Both the position numbers and the translations under genes were made by a program. A DNA stretch of 64,000 bases. Source: Euborellia annulipes. Its lineage: Eukaryota > Arthropoda > Insecta > Dermaptera > Anisolabididae. The notes under the pieces were generated by a model. The model had not been told where the DNA came from. It did not search any database and was given only the letters and a program-made list of their open reading frames with translations. The stretch lies in contig JAKCPI010008034.1 in NCBI GenBank assembly GCA_023213315.1, positions 1 through 64,000 of the forward strand. Reading direction: 5' to 3'. Below are positions 1 to 11,489 of this stretch, piece after piece. Numbering within the stretch: position 1 is the first letter of the stretch; each line of letters opens with the position of its first letter.

Positions 1-340
1 TATTTACATGATAAGCGAGAAATAGTGGGAGGGAGACTGAGTTGCTTCTGCTTAAAATTTTTTAGACTTACTTTATACAGTCACCCTTAAATAATAAATC
101 CCCTATTATAAATAAATATAATTGGAATTAAATTTAACCTCCTCCATCCATCTCTGCATATTTAAATAGAAGAATAAAATATACTTTCGCACCCCTATTA
201 CCTCAAAGTTTATCCCTTTCACGTTTATAAATTTTCAAGTTGTTTACCTATTGCATAAAGAAAGTAAAAAGATAAAATTTTAGAGAAAGATTTCTATAAA
301 TCGACTAGCACCCCCTCAAAATGCTTTCTCCCAATCAGGG
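1..340. repeat. Segmental repeat block, copy 1
   Basis: Nearly identical to 6018-6362: same start (tatttacatgataagcgaga), same internal order, and the same ending in cagggccg. A shorter diverged copy lies at 20424-20540, and part of it (167-300) recurs at 915-1095. On the minus strand it carries an acceptor-like TTTTAAGCAG and a weak donor at GTAAATA, with about 40 bases between; the 20.4-kb copy has a good donor (CATCAG|GTAAATAC). No open frame. Origin unknown. Confidence 0.7.
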
Positions 341-465
341 CCGAAGACAGAGGAGGGCAGTCGAAACGTTGTACGACAAATTTTTAATACATAATTAATA
401 TCAAAAATGTGGTCTAAATTAAAAATTCCTCCGAATAATAATAAAAATAAAATGTTAACCCTTTA

Positions 466-672
466 TAAAAGTGAAATATTCAAATAATAAATACCTTTAA
501 GAGCGAGATGTGGTGTGTGTGACATTTTATTCTCCCTAATATCATCGCAATAAAGGAGATGCAGATCAGTTCTCAATTAAAAATAAAAAATTTACGTTTG
601 TGCTGTTTCTTTGGTCATAAGGAAGACTCGCATGGATTTTTTCCTAAAAGCTCCTTCTTCTGAAACAAAGAA
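466..672 (-). repeat. Exon-like repeat cassette B, copy 1
   Basis: On the minus strand it begins with an acceptor-like TTTCTTTGTTTCAG (about 664) and ends with a donor-like AAAG|GTATTTATT (about 503). Diverged copies with both signals occur at 3538-3815 and 18290-18690, and a donor-only copy at about 23520-23640. No frame stays open through any copy, so if transcribed it is non-coding. Confidence 0.5.
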
Positions 673-1810
673 ATACTTATTAATATTATTGTTTATCTTC
701 TTGTATTACCCTATTTTAAATATTCAATAAAGATTATTTTATTAAATAATTGTTTTATTTATCCCTCAATCCTTTTTCCAAATATTCTTTTTTAGCTACA
801 GTATATAGAAATATTTTATTCAAACCCCCCTTACAAAGGATTCCTTATTAATAAATTTCAAAGGAGGAGGCGATATTTGTTTGATTATCTGATATAGTTA
901 AATTCTATCCTATCTTTAAATAGAGGAATAAAATATACTCTCGCACCCCCTATTACCTCAAAGTCTATCCCTTTCACGTTTGTAAATTTTCAGGTAAGTA
1001 AGTTGCTGATCTATTGAAAGTAAAAAGATAAAATTTTAGAAAAAGACTTGTTAGTATAGAAAAATTTCTATAAATCGACTAGCACCCTTCAAAATGCTGT
1101 CCCTTTGGCCCTTAAATCGTAAAAAAGAAAGAAAAAATGAGCTTTTTTAAAAAATTGGAAGTTAGGCCTAAAAAGAAAATTGAATTATTTTTTCCTCAAT
1201 CAAACATTATATAAATTATATTAAGAAAATTTGTAGAGTAAGAAAATAACTTGAGGGTGAGGAGGAGGGGGTGGTATAAAAAAATCAAAACAGAAATTAA
1301 ATTAATTTTCATATAAAATTCTAAAATGTTTTAATGTGAAAAAGAAATGGAATTTTATTCATTAATTTATTTTAATACAGTAGAACCAAGCTAGGCTAGG
1401 CCACGCCCATCCCCCACCTGCTATCGAGAGCCCGAATTTGCTCTTGTTTGTTACTTTTTATATAATAAAAATATAAATATTTATTATATAAAAAATTAAA
1501 GTATTTATCCCTATTTTATACTCACAAAGATTTGAAGTCAACGTTGTAGTCGGAACTCGAAGGCCAGGCCAGCAGTGGATTTTTACGAATTTTTGGTCCA
1601 TTCGAAATACGAATATCTGCAAACAAAAAAATGCATTATTATAATTATTAATCTTATGTAGTATAATTAAAAAAATAAAAGTGATTTTGATTTTTAATTT
1701 GCCAAAGTCATTTATAAAAAAATTAATTCCTGATTGCCAAATCATAAACACTCCAATTATATTACGAATAGAATTTATTTTAATAGAAATAAAAAAAAAC
1801 GAATGTTTAA
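670..1810. other. AT-rich DNA without recognised gene
   Basis: Holds a partial copy (about 905-1095) of the block at 167-300 and otherwise low-complexity A/T-rich sequence. Short open frames at 1458-1751 (-) and 1681-1875 (+) overlap each other and an element end; I see no support for translation. Confidence 0.5.
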
Positions 1811-2205
1811 GATGCGCGTTTCGAAAAGTCGTTAGAAGACGTTTAACTACCGAGTTACTCTACGGCGGCAAGTGATGGCGTTAGTTTTTACCATAGGAAT
1901 ACAAGGGATTTATTCCATTTCATTTGAAATATTCCAGCTAATTACTTAAGGGTAAAAAATTTATTATTTTTTAACACAATGATTAGTAATTTAATCATCT
2001 ACAACTTATAGAGCTCCTTTTTTAAAATATCTTTTATATAATACGATTAATCTAAAAAAAAAAATTTTTTTTTTTTCGAAAATCAAAAAAAGGGCTTCTA
2101 TAAGTTATAGATATTTTAAATTGCTTTAATTAAAAAAAAATTTGAGGTCGATAGCTTCAAAATTGTGGCGCAATCTCCTAAAATTAGCACCCCGAGACGC
2201 GCACC
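1811..2205. mobile_element. TTAA-duplicating MITE, copy 1
   Basis: Flanked by TTAA at 1807-1810 and 2206-2209. Right end reads CCGAGACGCGCACC; the left end is a decayed complement (GATGCGCGTTTCG). The interior has a second, imperfect inverted repeat (tctacaacttatagagctcc / ggcttctataagttatagat) around an A/T core. The same element lies inverted at 26883-27268. A TTAA duplication is typical of piggyBac-type and a few other DNA transposons; the end sequence does not match a piggyBac terminus I know. Confidence 0.85.
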
Positions 2206-2209
2206 TTAA

Positions 2210-2820
2210 TCTATATATAAAAATGAAATGGGAAAAATGTATGTATGTATGTAAATATGTATGTATATGTTCTATAGAAATCCACAATTTTTAATGAATC
2301 CACTTGCAATTAAGTACGCCTATAATACATGGCTCTGGGAGTAACGTAGTAATAATTTGAATCTCTTAAATGTTTTGGAAAATTAATTATAATCAAATTT
2401 CTTCAATATGGGAACACAAAATCAACAAGTTGGCTAGAAATTAGAGAGCGTCATTTTTGCTCTGTGAAACAGCTTCCTACCTGACTATGGGCTGGGGGTG
2501 GGGGCTACGCAGCAGTTGAAAAACGAAGAGAGGACTCAGGTGACTGACCCTTTAAACAGTCATAAACAGACCCTTTGTGCTGTTCCCAATCGGTACCCTC
2601 GCCTCGCTTGAATATAAGATCCTTTCTTAACACTTGCATTGCAACAAGAAATATCCCAAATTGGAAATAAACTTGCTCGCTGAAGGCGAGCAAAGGGAGT
2701 CCAGGGGCGCAGCCCCTGGCTAAGCGGAAAGCCCGCCGAAGGCGGCGCGACTAGTAAATTGATATATGAGGATGTTGATAAAAAAATTTCCGAACAAATA
2801 AAGTTATTTAAAAAAAAAAT
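2210..2820. other. Mixed repeat debris with GC-rich hairpins
   Basis: Begins with TATG microsatellite-like DNA (2236-2270). At 2670-2755 lies a chain of short palindromes (ctcgctgaaggcgag, ccaggggcgcagcccctgg, cccgccgaaggcgg) also found inside the hAT-like element at 19028-20033 (about 19905-19975), so this is probably a remnant of that family. The open frame at 2505-2693 is a by-product. Confidence 0.5.
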
Positions 2821-3480
2821 TTAATCATTACCAACCCATTCATTTCGATAGGCCTAATATAGAAAACAGACAATTTTTTTTAAATTATAATACGAAATTT
2901 TAGATATTAGATTGTTCCCAAATTCCCAAAGAGAATTAAAATAAATTTCTAAGTTTTAAAATTTTTATAATCAAGAAAATTAATTTGTTATTAAAATAAA
3001 AATGAAAAAATGTTACAATCACTCACAAAAGAAATCTGTTAGTAGCCTAATCAAGAGAGAGAAAAAGAGGCAAAGTTCTATAGCTTCAAATGATAATCAC
3101 ATACAAATCAAATAGGGGGAGGGTTTTTTTCTAAACATGAGATATTAAAAGAGAGACTATCATCTTTCCCAGGAAAAATGTAATTAATATTTGCGATATC
3201 AACTAATAAAATTGAATTTGTCAGGCTCAGAACTTACCTAGAGCAGAGGTCGAGAGAGAGCCTAGAAGTGCGCTCAGATGTTGATGCTCAAACGACAGGG
3301 TCTGTGATGAAGGGAGAAGACAACCTCTAGCAACAGTCAGTCACCTCTGTAAAGGATAAAAATTTTATTATTTGAAGAAAGACAGAGTTTAATGAAAAAA
3401 TATTATTGATAAAAGATTTCGAAGAGAAATTAGTATTAATATTTTAATTGGAATGGAAAAAGGGAAATGTACACCCCCTA
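2820..3480. repeat. Segmental duplicate of 14318-14760
   Basis: Shares ordered, diverged sequence with 14318-14760: a ccattcaattc/ccattcatttc start, cctaatatagaaa, a similar A/T-rich middle with aatcaag(c/a)aa, then the GA-rich part and exon-like cassette A. Substitutions and small gaps are frequent, so the duplication is old. Confidence 0.6.
3236..3346 (-). repeat. Exon-like cassette A, copy 1 (non-coding)
   Basis: Minus strand: acceptor ttatcctttacag, about 111 bases, donor CTCTAG|GTAAGTT, close to consensus. Every reading frame is closed (TGA or TAG within the first 20 bases), so it is not a coding exon. Diverged relatives sit at 9527-9630 and 14660-14750. Candidate non-coding exon or a repeat that carries splice-like ends. 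Confidence 0.45.
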
Positions 3481-3537
3481 CCACCTGGTTTCATTATTGA
3501 AAATAATAGATAATTTTATAACTTAGAAAATATAAAA

Positions 3538-3815
3538 ATAAAATGTTAACCCTTTATGGAAATGAAATATGCAAATAATAAATAAATACCTTTTAATTGG
3601 AGTGTGTGATGTTTTATATCGCAATAGAAGAGAGGCACTTTGCAGAGAGATGAATTCAATCGACTGGCCCCTTGCTCGAGGTGAATCAAACTAATTGACA
3701 TGCTTGCTTGCTTATACTTTTTATTTAAAAATACTTTCCATTTGCGTAAATAATCTTTCTTTGATCATATTGATGACGAACATGGATGCTCTTCCTTCTG
3801 AAACAAAGAAATATT
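3538..3815 (-). repeat. Exon-like cassette B, copy 2
   Basis: Minus strand acceptor TTTCTTTGTTTCAG at about 3798 and donor TAAAAG|GTATTTATT at about 3593, followed by the shared intron start (tatttgcat region, 3565-3590). Closely related to 18290-18690 and less so to 466-672. All frames contain stops. Confidence 0.5.
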
Positions 3816-4189
3816 TATTTATTATTTTTTATCCTCTTCTATTTTAAATATTAAATAAAGATTATTTTAATAAATAATTGTTTTATTTATCCCGTAATCC
3901 TTTCCTAAATATCCCTTACAACTAGAGTATATTGGAATATTTATATTAGGATAAAATTATTTAATTAATCTCATTTGTGCAAGTCACATTAAAAGTTGAA
4001 TAAAAGTAAAAAAAAAAAATCAAAAATTCATTAGAAATAAAATAAGTTTATTTTTTTAAGATTAGTTAAAAAAGGATACTTTAGAAGCTGTTTGGTTTTT
4101 TTCTAAAATAAACTAATTAAAATTTAGAATATATGAACTCAATTTTTCCTTTGCATCCTTCTTGAATTTTTAATAATTAATTAGAAAGG

Positions 4190-4397
4190 CAGTCCGATGA
4201 TTTTATTTAAGCCACTTGGATACCAAATGGCTTAAATAAGAATGCCTGGACTCCAAATAAATATATATTATTAAATAACGGATATCGTAAATATCTTAAA
4301 TGGCCTGAGTTGCCGAAAAGACAGTGTGAATGTGTGTGTGATTGTGGGTGTGAATGAGAAAAAAGTGTTTTTTTTGAGAAAAAAAAAAAAAAAAACA
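4190..4397 (+). mobile_element. SINE-A, 5'-truncated copy
   Basis: Matches the 3' part of the full SINE at 21266-21547: cagtccgatgattttattta, the short inverted block around ggataccaaatggct, gagttgccgaaaagacagtg, a TG-rich stretch, then a poly(A) tail (4379-4396). Lacks the tRNA-like head. Confidence 0.8.
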
Positions 4398-4454
4398 TTG
4401 TGTGGTTTTATGAAACCACGATGCAAGTGAAACTTTTTTTTCGGATCGTAGGCG

Positions 4455-5696
4455 TCGAGTGAAAGATAAGTTTTAGTGGGGGGGACGCCTCCCTAGTAGC
4501 GCCAATAAAACTTTCTGAGGTCTGGAATATCATTTTTCAATTAATTAGATCTTAGAGAAGCGTTATTTTAAATTTTATTAAAATCGAATGAAAGATAAAT
4601 TTTAGTGGGAGGGACGTCCCCCTGGTAGCGCCAATAGAACTTTCTGAAGTCTGGAATATCATTTTTTAATTAATTAGATCATAGAGAAGCGTTATTTTAA
4701 ATTTTATTAAAATCGAGTGAAAGATAAGTTTTAGTGGGGGGACGCCCCCTAGTAGCACCAATAAAACTTTCTGAGGTCTGGAATATCATTTTTCAATTAA
4801 TTAGATCATAGAGAAGCGTCATTTTAAATTTTATTAAAATCGAGTGAAAGATAAATTTTAGTGGGGGGGACGTCCTCCCTGGTAGCGCCAATAGAACTTG
4901 CTGAGGTCTGGAATATCATTTTTCAATTAATTAGATCATAGAGAAGCGTCATTTTAAATTTTATTAAAATCGAGTGAAAGATAAATTTTAGTGGGGGGGA
5001 CGTCCCCCCAATAGAACTTTCTGAGGTCTGGAATATCATTTTTCAATTAATTAGATCATAGAGAAGCGTCATTTTAAATTTTATTAAAATCGAGTGAAAG
5101 ATAAATTTTAGTGGGGGGGACGTCCCCCCAATAGAACTTGCTGAGGTCTGGAATATCATTTTTCAATTAATTAGATCATAGAGAAGCGTCATTTTAAATT
5201 TTATTAAAATCGATTGAAAGATAAATTTTAGTGGGGGGGACGTCCCCCCAAAAGAACTTTCTGAGGTCTGGAATATCATTTTTCAATTAATTAGATCATA
5301 GAGAAGCGTCATTTTAAATTTTATTAAAATCGAGTGAAAGATAAATTTTAGTGGGGGGGACGTCCCCCCAAAAGAACTTTCTGAGGTCTGGAATATCATT
5401 TTTCAATTAATTAGATCATAGAGAAGCGTCATTTTAAATTTTATTAAAATCGAGTGAAAGATAAATTTTAGTGGGGGGACGTCCCCCCAAAAGAACTTTC
5501 TGAGGTCTGGAATATCATTTTTCAATTAATTAGATCATAGAGAAGCGTCATTTTAAATTTTATTAAAATCGATTGAAAGATAAATTTTAGTGGGGGGGAC
5601 GTCCCCCAATAGAACTTTCTGAGGTCTGGAATATCATTTTTCAATTAATTAGATCATAGAGAAGCGTAATTTTAAATTTTATTAAAATCGAGTGAA
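4455..5696. repeat. Tandem satellite, 119-130-bp unit, about 10 copies
   Basis: Units start cgagtgaaagataaatttta, contain a G-run/C-run palindrome around ACGT (gggggggacgtcccccc), and end in a conserved part with ctgaggtctggaatatcatt and attagatcatagagaagcgt. The first four units are longer because they keep a block (ctggtagcgcc) after the palindrome; later units lack it and settle at a 119-120-bp period. No open frame. Confidence 0.95.
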
Positions 5697-5699
5697 GAA

Positions 5700-6015
5700 T
5701 TTAAAAAAAAAACAATAATTTTAGGGGGGGGGGAGCGGGCGTAGAGCGGAAATTATATAATAGTATAGATATAGATAATCAATTTGATTTATATAGGCTT
5801 ACTTTATTTATATTGTGATTAAATAAGTATAAATGCCGTAGCGTAGTAAAAAAAAAACCTGGTGTGAGTCGCCATGACGTCACAACTAGTGACGTCATGG
5901 TTTGTAGCGTCATGGCTTTTTACGTCACCTCGTTACAAAGCGACATGCTGATAGAAGAACCAAAAAATTCGTAGTGATATAATAAAAGTTTCACTTTAAA
6001 AAAAAAACAATAGGC
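5700..6015. other. AT-rich spacer with palindromic CRE-like pair
   Basis: At 5872-5900 two TGACGTCA octamers (5875-5882, 5890-5897) face each other in a hairpin-forming palindrome (ccatgacgtcac / gtgacgtcatgg), with a third related acgtcac at about 5932. TGACGTCA is the consensus CREB/ATF site; here it may simply be repeat sequence. Confidence 0.5.
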
Positions 6016-6017
6016 CC

Positions 6018-6362
6018 TAGTGTATTTACATGATAAGCGAGAAATAGAGGGAGGGAGACTGAGTTGCTTCTGCTTAAAATTTTTAAGACTTACTTTATAC
6101 AGTCACCCTTAAATAATAAATCCCCTATTAAATAAATAAATATAATTGAATTAAATTTAACCTCCTCCATCCATCTCTGCATATTTAAATAGAGGAATAA
6201 AATATACTTTCGCACCCCTATTACCTCAAAGTTTATCCCTTTCACGTTTGTAAATTTTCAAGTTGTTTATCTATTGCATAAAGAAAGTAAAAAGATAAAA
6301 TTTTAGAGAAATATTTCTATAAATCGACTAACACCCCTCAAAATGCTTTCTCCCAATCAGGG
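6018..6362. repeat. Segmental repeat block, copy 2
   Basis: Second copy of 1-340, with few differences across the whole length, so much younger than the other duplications here. Confidence 0.8.
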
Positions 6363-7230
6363 CCGCAGACAGAGGAGGGCAGGAGGGCAGGGGGGGGGCT
6401 ATATCCCCGGGGCCCGGACCCTTTGCTCTCCAATCTTAAAATTCTAATAAAAAATCATTTTCATGGTTAAAATTTCAATTTCAATTTTTTCCCCGGGCCC
6501 TTTACGCTCAAATCTTGAAATTATATGAACGATAAATGATAACGCTCGAAGTATTTTGACGTGACAACGTCTTACAAATCATGTGTCTATAGTGGCAGGT
6601 TAGAGGGGCATGCACGAAAAAGTTTATCGGCTTTAATAACTCTTCTGTCTTAAGAGATATAATTATGGGAAATATACGGTTAGAAAGAATGAGTTTTCAG
6701 CTAAAGATTTCACCATTTATTTTTTCCTACCATTTTATTTTACCGTGCTGCGGTAAATTCTAATTTGAAAGTTTAAACCCCTGTAGATTCCGAACGGCTA
6801 ATCAGATCAGACTAAATAGGATGTCATTTGGTGCAGAAAAGAAAACCTCTAATAGAATAAATAAAAAAAATCCCGAGTAATTAACTCCAAAATTGGTTTT
6901 TTCTCGAAAAACCTCATTTTTTAGGCAAAAAAATATCGAAAAATAGCCCTATTTATGTAACGCCTAGCTACTTGACCGTAAAAGCTACATTAAATCTAAA
7001 TATAGTTTTAGAAAGAGTGGTCCAATGCCCAGAGGTAATTTTTTCATTTTTTTGATATGACGTCATTTTACCGCATGAGAGCACTCGGCGGGATTTCGTT
7101 TTTCGAAATTTTAAACGCCTGTAGATTCCGAACGGCTAATCAGATCAGACTAAATAGGATGTCATTTGGTGCAGAAAGAAAACCTCTAATAGAATAAATA
7201 AAAAAATCCCAAGTAATTATTTTAATATGA
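6357..7230. repeat. hAT-like left end and repeat family R2, copy 1
   Basis: Starts cagggccgcagacagagg, like other CAGGGCCG-type ends here. 6545-6740 matches 13270-13690 (acaacgtcttacaaatcatg; atatacggttagaaagaatg). Inside, a block of about 110 bases occurs twice in direct order (6777-6885 and 7109-7220; key words gattccgaacggctaatcag). Right end not identified. No coding frame. Confidence 0.6.
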
Positions 7231-8340
7231 ACTGAAAACGTGGCCAAATTGGGAAATGTTACTCTGTGTCGCACTTTAGATGATTAAATATTAAATTTAA
7301 ATTATTTTTAAAAGACTTAAAAAGGTCATACACTCTTAAAATCATCCATTCTGTAAAACAGAAAATGGAGTAATTGAGATTTCTTTTGATAACTCCGACA
7401 TTATTTCATTTTATTTAAATAATTTTCGAGATCTATTCATTTAAATAAGATATTAATATTCAATACCTCAATTCGGATTTGACTAAACATCTCACACATT
7501 TGTTAAATATAATTTTATATAATCGAAATAATTATGAAATTAAAGATATGAACAGATTTATGCTGAGGAACTTTGACAGATGGTACAATTTAATCAATCT
7601 CTCTTTAGAATCAGAATTCAAGGCGCATGTCATTCTCCTCTCATCCTAATTAGCCCACGGGATATTATTTAAACCCCTAGCACCACTATGCTATGCCCCA
7701 AGAACGAGAATAAATTTAAACATTCAGGAAACATAAATAAAATTGAGGAAGATAGCGTTATTAAAAATCTATCTTTTTTTATTAGTTCTTTAATGAATTC
7801 TTTAAGATTATTTTTATCAATAAAGGATTCTAAATAATAAATTTCTAGTTTAATTGGAATGTAAAATCAATTTAGTCCCTTCAAAGGGAATGTTTAGTTT
7901 AAGAAAATTTTGAAAATTCTCAAACTTCAAAGGCGATGGGCTACGTGTTCCTGTTTTGCAAAAGAGTTCAATTTTTTAATGCAATGGAAAAGATCTCCCT
8001 TTATAATATAAATAACATTTATTTATATTACTTTTCATTCTTGATCTCATTTCATTTGCAAATAGAATATTTAAATTTTTTTTAAATTTAAGCTGACCAT
8101 TAGGTCGAGGGCATTTAATTAAAATAAAAAAAGTTAGTCCATTTGCATATGAAATAGTATTTTTAAAATTATTTTCTTCAACTCACATGTATGAATTTAT
8201 TATTTTCTGATGACCCTCGTCGACTTGGCCGCTGATTGACATACAGAGATCCTGGAACAAAGGAAATTTATTTAATTAAGTTAGTATATTGTAATTTTTA
8301 TTAATCCATTATAAGCTACATATTTCAATAGTTAATAAAG
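7230..8340. other. AT-rich DNA without recognised gene
   Basis: No open frame of note. At 8176-8255 the minus strand has an acceptor-like CCTTTGTTCCAG followed by GATCTCTGTATGTC, similar to 16580-16630 (tttgttgcag, then CATCTCTTCATGTGG), part of the repeated splice-like cassettes. Confidence 0.4.
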
Positions 8341-8345
8341 TTTAT

Positions 8346-8460
8346 TCGGTTCGGACCCCTGGCAGTTCGATGATTTTATTTGGATACCAAATGGCTTAAA
8401 TACTGGACCTCTAATAGATATATTTAAACATACGATAGCTTAGATAATCCCAATTATAAT
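8346..8460 (+). mobile_element. SINE-A fragment
   Basis: Keeps the box B region (ggttcggaccc, 8348-8358), cagttcgatgattttattt and ggataccaaatggcttaaat, then decays. Head and tail missing. Confidence 0.65.
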
Positions 8461-8907
8461 TTTAGATATATTTATTTAATAAAAGAGAAAGTAAAAAAAG
8501 AGTTAGAAAAAATATCGCAAAGATAAATATTTGTAAAAATGCATTGAAATAATTTGAATTTTTTTCGACTTTTTATTTAACGATATGGGTAAGTAAAAAA
8601 AAAAAAACCAAGCAAATAAGATGATTAATTGATTTGGAATATTTTTTATTAAATTAACTCCGTCTTGGTCTGATAAGAAAAAAAGAAAACATTTGAGTAG
8701 GATGCTTAGAAACATCACCGAAAAACAATTTGCCAGAATGAGAAATATTTATAAGAGAAAAATAGAAATAATATTTTAATTAAATAGCGAAATGTATATA
8801 CGTGTATTACCCTAACCACCCTCTCAAAGTTTTTATATTTTATACTTAATAAAATATAAAAATAAAAAAGAATTATATATATCATGTGTTGGTCCATGAG
8901 GTAATTT

Positions 8908-8980
8908 TGAAAAACATATAACCAAGTATTTATTAATTTAAATAATTTAAATTAATAAATACTTGGTTATATGTTTTTCA
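8908..8980. repeat. Perfect 73-bp palindrome
   Basis: tgaaaaacatataaccaagt reads identically on both strands from each end, meeting at about 8944 with a one-base centre. It can extrude as a 36-bp hairpin with essentially no loop. Confidence 0.95.
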
Positions 8981-10161
8981 TAAAAATAAAATTTTAACCC
9001 TTTTATGAATTTATGAAAATGAAAAATGCAAATAATAATAATAGATTATCCAATATACAAGGGTTAATTAGAAATATTATTCCAAGTTAGTACGCTAAAA
9101 GAGATAAAGAGAAGTTATAGGAATTTTTAAATTTTATAGTTTAATTTTTTAATAATCCAGAAAAACAAAAAATACAAAAAAAAAATGCTACCCTCCCATT
9201 CAAAATAAACTTTTGGAAGCTGAGTCAAAAGAGAAAGAGATAGATAGATAGATAGATAGATAGATAAGTTTATTTCTGCTCTGAGATCATATATGATCTC
9301 TTTGAGCATTCTTAAAGAATTACAAAATTTTTTTTTCAATTCTCTCACAACAGTGTGCATATACAATGAGATAATATAAGGTAATAATAAAAAGAAAAAA
9401 AATAACAAAAGTAAAAGTAGAAAATAAAATAATAAAAAATAGAGAGAGAGAGAGAGACTCTTACAAGAAATGGTAATTAATATTTGAGATATTGACAAAT
9501 AAATTGAAAAAACTTGATTGTCAGGACTTACTAAGAAGAGAGAGGGATGGCCTCGAAGTGCGGGGGGTGCTTAAACGACAAGGAAGATGATGAAGGGAGA
9601 AGTGGACCTCTAGCCATAGCCACCCCTGTAAAAAATAAAATGTATTATTTTTTCTTATTATATAGAGATTCGTGTGTTTGTGTGTAGAATGAGAGTTTAT
9701 ACAAAAATAAAAAATAATAATAACAGTTATTGATAAACGATTTTATTACCCTTATTTTTAAGGAAAAATATTAATGATATTAAAGATGTTAATTAAGTAG
9801 CCTACTTGATTTGTTTCTAATTTGAAAGGTACAATTCGTTTGTGTCCAATTTTCTTAAGGGTTTGTTTCTTTTTGATAAATTTTTTTTTTATTTAACAAA
9901 TCTTTCTATTTAAAAGGAAAATTGAGTGATTTTTATGGATTTTTATAGAAAAGAATAGATAGATGAGTATATAATCAAGTAATTTGCCCCCCTCTGCTTT
10001 CCATCGCTCTCGACATATTTAATTATTAATTGATAAAGGGATGAACAATTGAGAAGTTTATTAGAAAAATTAAGATATTTTGAAATTGTCTGTTTTTTAA
10101 ATTAAATGATAAAGAATTTTATAAAATTTATTTGAATCAATGGCTATTTGAAGCCACCACC

Positions 10162-10192
<31 letters not shown>

Positions 10193-10990
10193 CACCCCTA
10201 TTTCGTTCGAAGAGAAAATCTTTTTTTATCTTTTTTATTAGATTAGACAAAAAGTAGCATACAAAGAAATCAAGTTCATAGCTAGTTAAAAAAAATTATT
10301 TTTTTATATACTGTAATAAATAAAAAAAAAAATTAATAGGTCTATATTATATGAATGAATTGAAGTTAAAATTCTAATTTCAATTAAAATATTTCAAAAG
10401 GAGACGACAAACAAACAAACCCTGGGCACGGAAAATGAATAATCACAAAAAATAGAAAAAATTCTAACAGGAACGAATCCTGGCATTTCGATCGATCATC
10501 GCGTAAAAACAATTTAAAAAAAAAATCGTCCGAATTGATGAAACTTATAATTAGAGGGGGCGAGTGGAGAAACTTTTTAAGGAAAGAATCCATTCTGACA
10601 GTGAAAAAAAAAAATTCCATCTCTAAAAATCTGCCTTATAACTAACTATACGATTAACGAGAGATAAAAATTTAAGAATTTCTATTTTCATTTATTTAAT
10701 AATTTCTTATTAAATATTATAGGAGAACTAATAAATTCTCAGTTAGAAGGGTGGAGGGTGACAAGAGATAGAAAATAATAAATTTGCTTAAAAGTAAAAA
10801 ACTAAAAAAAAAAAAATAATAATTTTCTATTAAAATTTAGTTTTTGAAGAAAAATACAGTTTTGTTTATTAGAAGGGGTGATTTACACCCTTTATCACCC
10901 CCCACCTGGGGTACACGACTTCATCATAGCGTTCTATTTAAAAATTGGATAATTTTATAAGTATATTTTAAGAGAGAAAAAAAAAATAAA
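8981..10990. other. AT-rich DNA with microsatellites and cassette A copy 2
   Basis: (GATA)n at about 9237-9268, GA-rich tracts at 9440 and 9535, and poly(A) at 10164-10192. At 9527-9630 a relative of the 3236-3346 cassette on the minus strand: acceptor tattttttacag, shared words tctcccttcatca and gtcgttta, a weaker donor. No frame stays open. Short open frames at 9127 and 10384 are low-complexity. Confidence 0.5.
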
Positions 10991-11480
10991 AATAGAAATT
11001 TAATTCGTTATGCAAATGAGATATGAAAAGATTCATTACCGTATTAATGAGATGAACAGCCGGGGATTAACGAGTTTGGTGGATGAACGTCTTATTTGAT
11101 TTGCACACACATTATAAAAGTAACTAAACACACGAGAGAGAGAGAGGAGAGAGAAACGACTGACTCATGCATGGCTCGTCTCAAATAGAATTAAAAGACG
11201 CCTGGCAGGCAGGCAACAACCGAGCAGGCATCGATCGATCGATAGACAAGACAGCATTGCTCTCTAACCACCCAAGAAGAAAAATTATCAAATTCTCTAT
11301 TTATAAAAATTCCATTCACTTGCAAACTAACGGGGTTTTATTTTTAGGTATACGAGCTTAGCACGCTAACCCCTACACCAAGCCCCGAGGGCCTTCAAAC
11401 AATTTCAAGGGAGAATGCGAATATACATCTCGGCGAAGGATCGTTTAAAGAAAATTTAAGAATATAATTATATTAATAGA
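10990..11480. other. Diverged cassette B relative and AT-rich DNA
   Basis: Around 11015-11040 the words tatgcaaatgagatatga and cattaccgt correspond to the intron start and donor of cassette B on the minus strand (ATACG|GTAATG). GA repeat at 11133-11150. The open frame at 11167-11361 (+) has no family resemblance. The words gcaaactaacggggttttat at about 11323 recur at 12970, so part of a dispersed repeat lies here. Confidence 0.4.
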
Positions 11481-11489
11481 TACAGGAGC

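Noticed and set aside
350..380. GAAACGTTG near 365 as another hammerhead-like core
   Set aside because: No CTGANGA and no stems upstream of it.
3236..3346. Cassette A as a protein-coding exon
   Set aside because: All three minus-strand frames contain stops near the start.
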